In this document: in pieces, positions 60,601 to 64,000 of the stretch | Numbering within the stretch: the stretch's first letter is position 1 | Layout of the letters: each line of letters opens with the position of its first letter | DNA from: Oryzias latipes | Lineage: Eukaryota; Chordata; Actinopteri; Beloniformes; Adrianichthyidae | NCBI RefSeq assembly: GCF_002234675.1 | Contig: NC_019871.2 | Span: 22,291,466 to 22,355,465 of the forward strand | Length of the DNA: 64,000 bases | Direction: 5' to 3' | Notes under the pieces: model-generated | Databases searched by the model: none | Told to the model about the DNA's origin: nothing | Seen by the model: only the letters and a program-made list of their open reading frames with translations | Translations under genes and position numbers: made by a program

Positions 60601-63293
60601 GATTGTTCCCACCCACTGATTCATTCATCCTTTTACACATTGACCTTTGTCCAGGCACTATGAGGACATTTTAAAAAAATGCACTGACAGGTACAGCACT
60701 TTGTAGGAACTATTCCTACTATGTAGGAAAACTTCCTCTTTAAGTAAAGATTGATCAAACTAGAAGAACAGAATTTTTAAGCCACAGCTTCCTAATCAGG
60801 ATGAAAGGCTGAGTTTCCATCAGTTAACCCTGCTGTTTTTTCTTTTCAACAGGTTAAAGGGTCCTAACAGTTTAACTGGAAGTCAGCGATTTATCATCTG
60901 GTTAGCAGACACGTAAGTTCTTCATCCATCAGAATATGAAAAAATATTTGAATAAGTATTGGACGATTAACTTGCCGGTTTAGCTCGTGCTGGTTTGCGG
61001 CGCCTTCCGTCCGTGAAACCAGGGTTCGACTCCGGGCTGCTCCCTGTTCCCTTCTCTACTTCTGTGCCGGTCCCAAGCCCGGTTGCTTTGAGAGGGTTGC
61101 GTCAGGAAGGGCATCCGGCGTAAAACATTGCCAAGTTTACCATGCGACTAGTTCGCTGTGGCGACCCTTGATGGGAAAAGCTGAAAGGGAAACAACATTG
61201 GACGATTAACTTGCCTTCTTTGAGTGTATGATTTTTATGTGCCACTTAAAAAAGTTCCACATAAATGGTGTTATTGTAAGTGTAGACTTACAGTTAGTGA
61301 CTGAATCGATTTGATGTATCATTATGGACGTGAGAAGTTGCTGCTCCAGTGTCACCTTGACCTTGAGAAGCTCTTGTCTGAAGGAAAACTACACCCTTGT
61401 CACTTTTATTGACACTGAAGACATGTTACAGTTTGCGCAGCAGCTTTTTTCATGTCTTTGATAAATCTGGAAAGATGCATGTTGGAGCTTTAGCTGGATT
61501 CCTGCTCTGCTTTTCTCCACTGAAAGTGTGGTAGAAAAATATCTGACAGTTATCTTATGGTTTCTGATGTAAACCATTGACTGTATATGAGAACTGGACC
61601 GAGTGAGTGTGACATCACCCAAAGGAAATAGTTTACTCCGGGCTCTGATGAAATATCGTCAATTCAGTTGCCGTTTTTTCATAATACAGATGACGGCATG
61701 TTGAAACTAGAAATTGTTAGCAAGCAGTGGTTGGTCTGAGTCGGTCTGAGTCAACGTTTCTATGGAAACCACTCTTGCTAATCAGGAGTAAGCTTGTTGG
61801 GAGGCTACACCCCTACTGGCTACACGAAATCTGTCAATCAAAAGTTTTGAATGTTGGACGTTTTACCACATGCTTTTATGGAGGCATCTGATTGATCAAT
61901 TTATAGCTTGAATAACTTGAATGACTGAAAAAATATCCTAGGAAAACATGGGCATTATCAAGATTAGGTTAAAAGAATGTATCAGAACAAGAATGGTTAT
62001 TCTGACATAGAATGACAATGAGTATCGATGTTTATTGGGATTTTGGCTTCTTAGAACCAGTGGGCACTTCCTGTTTGGAATGCCAGGGGGAGGGGCCACA
62101 CAGTCCAGTTTTCATAAACTGTCAATGATCAAAACAAACCAACAAATGAAGTTATTGTACGGAAAGTACAATGCTGTTATCACTGATGTTTGTTTTCTTT
62201 CTGTCTGCAGTTTGCTGATGAGAAAAGCTCTTTTTCAGCATTTAACTGCCCGGGGAATACAGGTAATACTGTTGGAAAGCTGTAATGCTACGTTCACGCC
62301 AAGCATGTGACGCACACTCCATAAATGCGCTAAACGCATGGTTTTAAATGCGTGTTTAGCCCATGGTGTTCACACAGGACGAGCAGAGAGGGGCTTCTTC
62401 TTTTTCTGCTGTTCACTAGCACATGTGCGGCAGCTACAGTTGGAGCAGGCTTGGTGTGAAATGTCAAAGCGGTGCAAATCTTGCAGCAGACTTTTTCGTT
62501 CACAGCTATTTTTTCATAAGGGAAAGACTTGCCGTAATCTAATTTTGCTCAGACACAAACTGCAATTATTAACTTCAGTGAATCAAAAGGGACGCCTTCC
62601 ATATGTCACTACCAAATCCAAGTCCCTGATTGGTCAAGCTGGTTCTACCTGTTTTAACATTTAGGGCGCTTTCCATGCACTTTGTACGTAGAGCCCGAAA
62701 ATGGTTGTAGAAACTTGTGTCGCTTCGGCACAGATACGAGAGTTTTAAACAAGGAAGCCCAAAATATGCAAATCTGCATGCGTTTAGACAGACTTGTCAT
62801 TGGAAGTGTTTGCTTGAAGGTGCGTTGCTGACGGCTGTGTGAACGTAGCTTAAGGATAATTTATTTTTAGTTTCTTAATTTGAACAAACACGTCCAATTG
62901 CAGGAAGGACTGTGTGGCGCCTTGAAGCTTTTTAATTCGCAGATGCACATATCTTTGTTCTAAGAAACATTCCAGATTTTTCCATTCCATCAGACCAACA
63001 CTGACTGAGAGTGCTGCGACTGCTTGTCGTCTCCAAAGCATTTGGCTCCATTTCAGAGTTCAAATATAGAGCCCTGTGGCTACTTCCTGAAAGCTCTCAC
63101 CACCCTTTGTCTCCTAACAGCCGGGTGTTAATCGTGTGCCTTCTGCTCCGGGTTTCAGGTGTACATTTGGGTGCTGAACGATGAAGAGGACTTCCAGAGG
63201 GCCTTTGATTTGGGAGCTACCGGAGTTATGACGGATTTTCCTACCAAGTTGAAAGACTTCATGGACAGGAATGGCATTTCCAGGCTCCAGTGA
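51617..63293 (+). CDS. gdpd1: GDPD1-type glycerophosphodiester phosphodiesterase / lysophospholipase D (317 aa, 10 coding exons)
   Basis: Membrane-associated enzyme of the GDPD family; mammalian GDPD1 hydrolyses lysophospholipids, including N-acyl forms, to lysophosphatidic-type products. Exons: 51617-51752, 52334-52376, 52501-52636, 55974-56019, 56142-56263, 56806-56895, 57451-57584, 60853-60912, 62211-62262, 63159-63293; sum 954 nt, all phases agree. N-terminal membrane helix (about 3-24), then catalytic HISHRGGAGENLENT (His 43), MLELDCHLT (Glu 70, Asp 72) and VVSHD (His 85); DIKVNN follows, then a hydrophobic hairpin near LLPFVPI, and C-terminal VYIWVLN..GATGVMTDFPTKL. Motif wording is closer to GDPD1 than GDPD3, and length fits (314 in human). 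Intron 3 (3.3 kb) and intron 7 (3.3 kb) are repeat-rich. The linkage to tmem120a is not the human arrangement, so orthology should be confirmed by phylogeny. Confidence 0.92.
52965..53060 (-). mobile_element. MITE (25-bp TIR family), terminal fragment
   Basis: Ends TTTCTCATATACAGTCAATG with the adjoining GACGTCACACTCACTTGG block; the rest is absent. Confidence 0.7.
54213..54585 (+). mobile_element. tRNA-derived SINE with LINE2-like tail
   Basis: tRNA-like head with A-box TGGCTCAGGTGG and B-box GGTTCGATCCC, central TCCTTGGGCAAGACACTTCA, then GAGGGGCCGTAGGCGC, CTGCCCCAGGGCAGCTGTGG and a tail AAGCGCTTTGGGTGT..AAATCCAATCCATTATT. Well-known fish SINE architecture. Confidence 0.85.
55687..55855 (+). 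mobile_element. MITE (25-bp TIR family), 3' fragment
   Basis: Right part of the family from ATCAGACCAAGAATGG through ACTTCCTGTTTGGAA to CCAGTTCTCTTATCCAGTCA. Confidence 0.7.
57174..57384. mobile_element. hAT-like MITE in gdpd1 intron 6
   Basis: Inverted ends CAGGACTGACCCAATCGTGG and CAGGGCTGCCTAGTCGCGG; same family style as 13723-13937. It ends 66 bp before exon 57451-57584. Confidence 0.6.
58056..58541. mobile_element. hAT-like non-autonomous element in gdpd1 intron 7
   Basis: Left end GGGTGTCAAAATCAAATTC and right end GGGGCCTGAGTTTGACATGA are inverted relatives. Flanked by TACTAGTG and ATCTAGTG (6 of 8 bases shared), as expected of hAT 8-bp duplications. Confidence 0.6.
58652..58820 (-). 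mobile_element. MITE (25-bp TIR family), fragment
   Basis: Reverse copy of the right part: CCAAACAGGAAGTACCCGTT, CAAAATCCCATAGA, GTCAGAATAATCATTCTTGC. Confidence 0.7.
59870..60215 (+). repeat. Dispersed repeat family Y, copy 3
   Basis: AAAGACCCACTCCAATAAGA, GGCTGGAAAGCTCCAATATT, GTGTAAACAGAGAACTCTCA and ACAATGTCCTAGAAAACAAC follow the order of 14160-14700. Confidence 0.65.
60977..61196 (+). mobile_element. Young tRNA-derived SINE with 19-bp target duplication
   Basis: tRNA-like head (GCCGGTTTAGCTCG start just inside, B-box GGTTCGACTCC at about 61024), body with GTCAGGAAGGGCATCCGGCG and GCTGTGGCGACCC. Flanked by perfect copies of ATTGGACGATTAACTTGCC at 60958-60976 and 61197-61215. In gdpd1 intron 8. 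Confidence 0.88.
61574..62127 (+). mobile_element. MITE (25-bp TIR family), full-length copy in gdpd1 intron 8
   Basis: 554 bp; left end CCATTGACTGTATATGAGAA, right end CAGTTTTCATAAACTGTCAA. Ends 84 bp before exon 62211-62262. Confidence 0.82.
62287..62849. mobile_element. MITE with GCTACGTTCAC inverted ends in gdpd1 intron 9
   Basis: 563 bp; left GCTACGTTCAC at 62287-62297 and right GTGAACGTAGC at 62839-62849 are exact inverses. Flanks TAAT and TTAA. Subterminal ATGCGTTT/AAACGCAT motifs occur on both sides. No transposase. It begins only 25 bp after the exon 62211-62262 donor. Confidence 0.7.
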
Positions 63294-63740
63294 CCTGCCA
63301 AGTCCTGCGTCCCCTCACCTCTGCAGTGATTATCCTTCAGTCTGACGGACCCACTAACACGTCTCCTGCATGCATTCCAGCAGCGCTCCTCTGACAACAC
63401 GCTTTAGTCATGTTAGAGCGGTGTCCTTATTAAAGTCGCACACTCCTGTCTTCCCACCCGCCTTCCCACCCGCCTTCTTTTTTACAGGGTAAACTCAGAA
63501 TGAAGTATTTATTACGACACAGGGTTTTCATTTTATTTGAAGTTGGTTTGATTTATTGTTTTAGCTTATTAGGTGTTCAAAAAAGTGATTTAAAACCACA
63601 CATTAAGCAGTGTATGTGTCGACCTTCAAGACTCTAAGTTTAGCCCATTTCAAGAGATTTTTCAGAAATAAAGTCATTTATTTATATATGCTCTGGAAAC
63701 CTCAACAGTTCTTTGCAATAAAGAAATTCTGACAACATAT
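63294..63740 (+). terminator. gdpd1: gdpd1 3' UTR with two poly(A) signals
   Basis: AATAAA at 63667-63672 and again at 63717-63722, 375-430 nt after the stop codon. Confidence 0.75.
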
Positions 63741-63744
63741 ATTT

Positions 63745-64000
63745 GACTTTTACAAAACAAACTTTATTAAGCACTTTGGTGAAATCTGGCTGAAGTTTCC
63801 CTGAATGTGAAGCTGCAGACTAAACGTTTCACATAAATCATTATAAAAAATTTAATACGAAGGACAATTTTTACAATGAATTCCTAAATCTTGATAAACC
63901 CCAGCAGGTCAGTTGTTTATTTGCCTGATGATTTGTTTTTTGAAGTGTTAAATCACTTCTAAAATAAATGTACCTGGTAGTGTACTTCCTGCTTTTAACG
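63745..64000 (-). other. Possible 3' end of a convergent gene beyond the right edge
   Basis: Just past the gdpd1 poly(A) region, the plus strand reads CAAACTTTATT; this is AATAAA on the minus strand at 63763-63768. That layout is typical of tail-to-tail genes. No coding exon is visible in the remaining 230 bp. Confidence 0.35.

Noticed and set aside
60977..61060. Possible tRNA gene
   Set aside because: tRNA-like head of a SINE with a 19-bp target duplication around the whole unit.
51617..63293. Calling this gene gdpd3
   Set aside because: Motifs such as HISHRGGAGENLENTMAAF and GLLPFVPI fit GDPD1 better; fish gdpd3 paralogues should still be tested by phylogeny.

Overview
The window is vertebrate genomic DNA, almost certainly from a ray-finned (teleost) fish. 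It carries large multi-exon genes with GT-AG introns, many introns near 80-150 bp, and fish-type tRNA-derived SINEs, Tc1 and hAT relics, MITEs and an RTE/Rex3-like LINE. I cannot name the species. I rebuilt five protein-coding genes exon by exon. Reading frame and phase agree across every junction reported.

Layout. (1) 3258-17712, minus: 5' part of mmp28 (epilysin), exons 1-5, from signal peptide through cysteine switch, furin site and catalytic zinc motif; the hemopexin exons lie beyond the left edge. (2) 18228-26820, minus: taf15, 16 coding exons, 446 aa. Its poly(A) signal is only about 200 bp upstream of the mmp28 start codon. (3) 27000-29500: intergenic, AT-rich and repeat-bearing. (4) 30621-42779, minus: por (NADPH-cytochrome P450 reductase), 15 coding exons, 670 aa, with a probable non-coding exon 1 at about 44900-44985. 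(5) 46707-49929, minus: tmem120a, 12 exons, 337 aa. (6) 51617-63293, plus: a GDPD1-type glycerophosphodiester phosphodiesterase, 10 coding exons, 317 aa, probably with a non-coding first exon ending at 50835. It is head-to-head with tmem120a. A further gene probably converges on it from beyond the right edge.

The genes are not a pathway. They are a conserved neighbourhood: MMP28-TAF15 and POR-TMEM120A are each neighbours in human, on 17q12 and 7q11.23, and here the two pairs abut. POR (ER electron donor), TMEM120A (ELOVL-fold membrane protein) and GDPD1 (lysophospholipase D) all concern membranes or lipids, but the linkage alone does not show functional coupling.

Most notable observation: inside por, between the exon for the ER anchor and the next exon, there is a candidate alternative first exon (41139-41188, minus). 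It has a good Kozak ATG, a GC-box-bearing upstream region and a usable splice donor in the right phase. It would replace the membrane anchor with an N-terminus beginning MGCVFS, a myristoylation/palmitoylation-type signal. Other points are a tmem120a intron that is almost wholly a MITE, retroelement insertions with clear target-site duplications, a LINE copy that may carry a 3' transduction, and a piggyBac-like MITE family.
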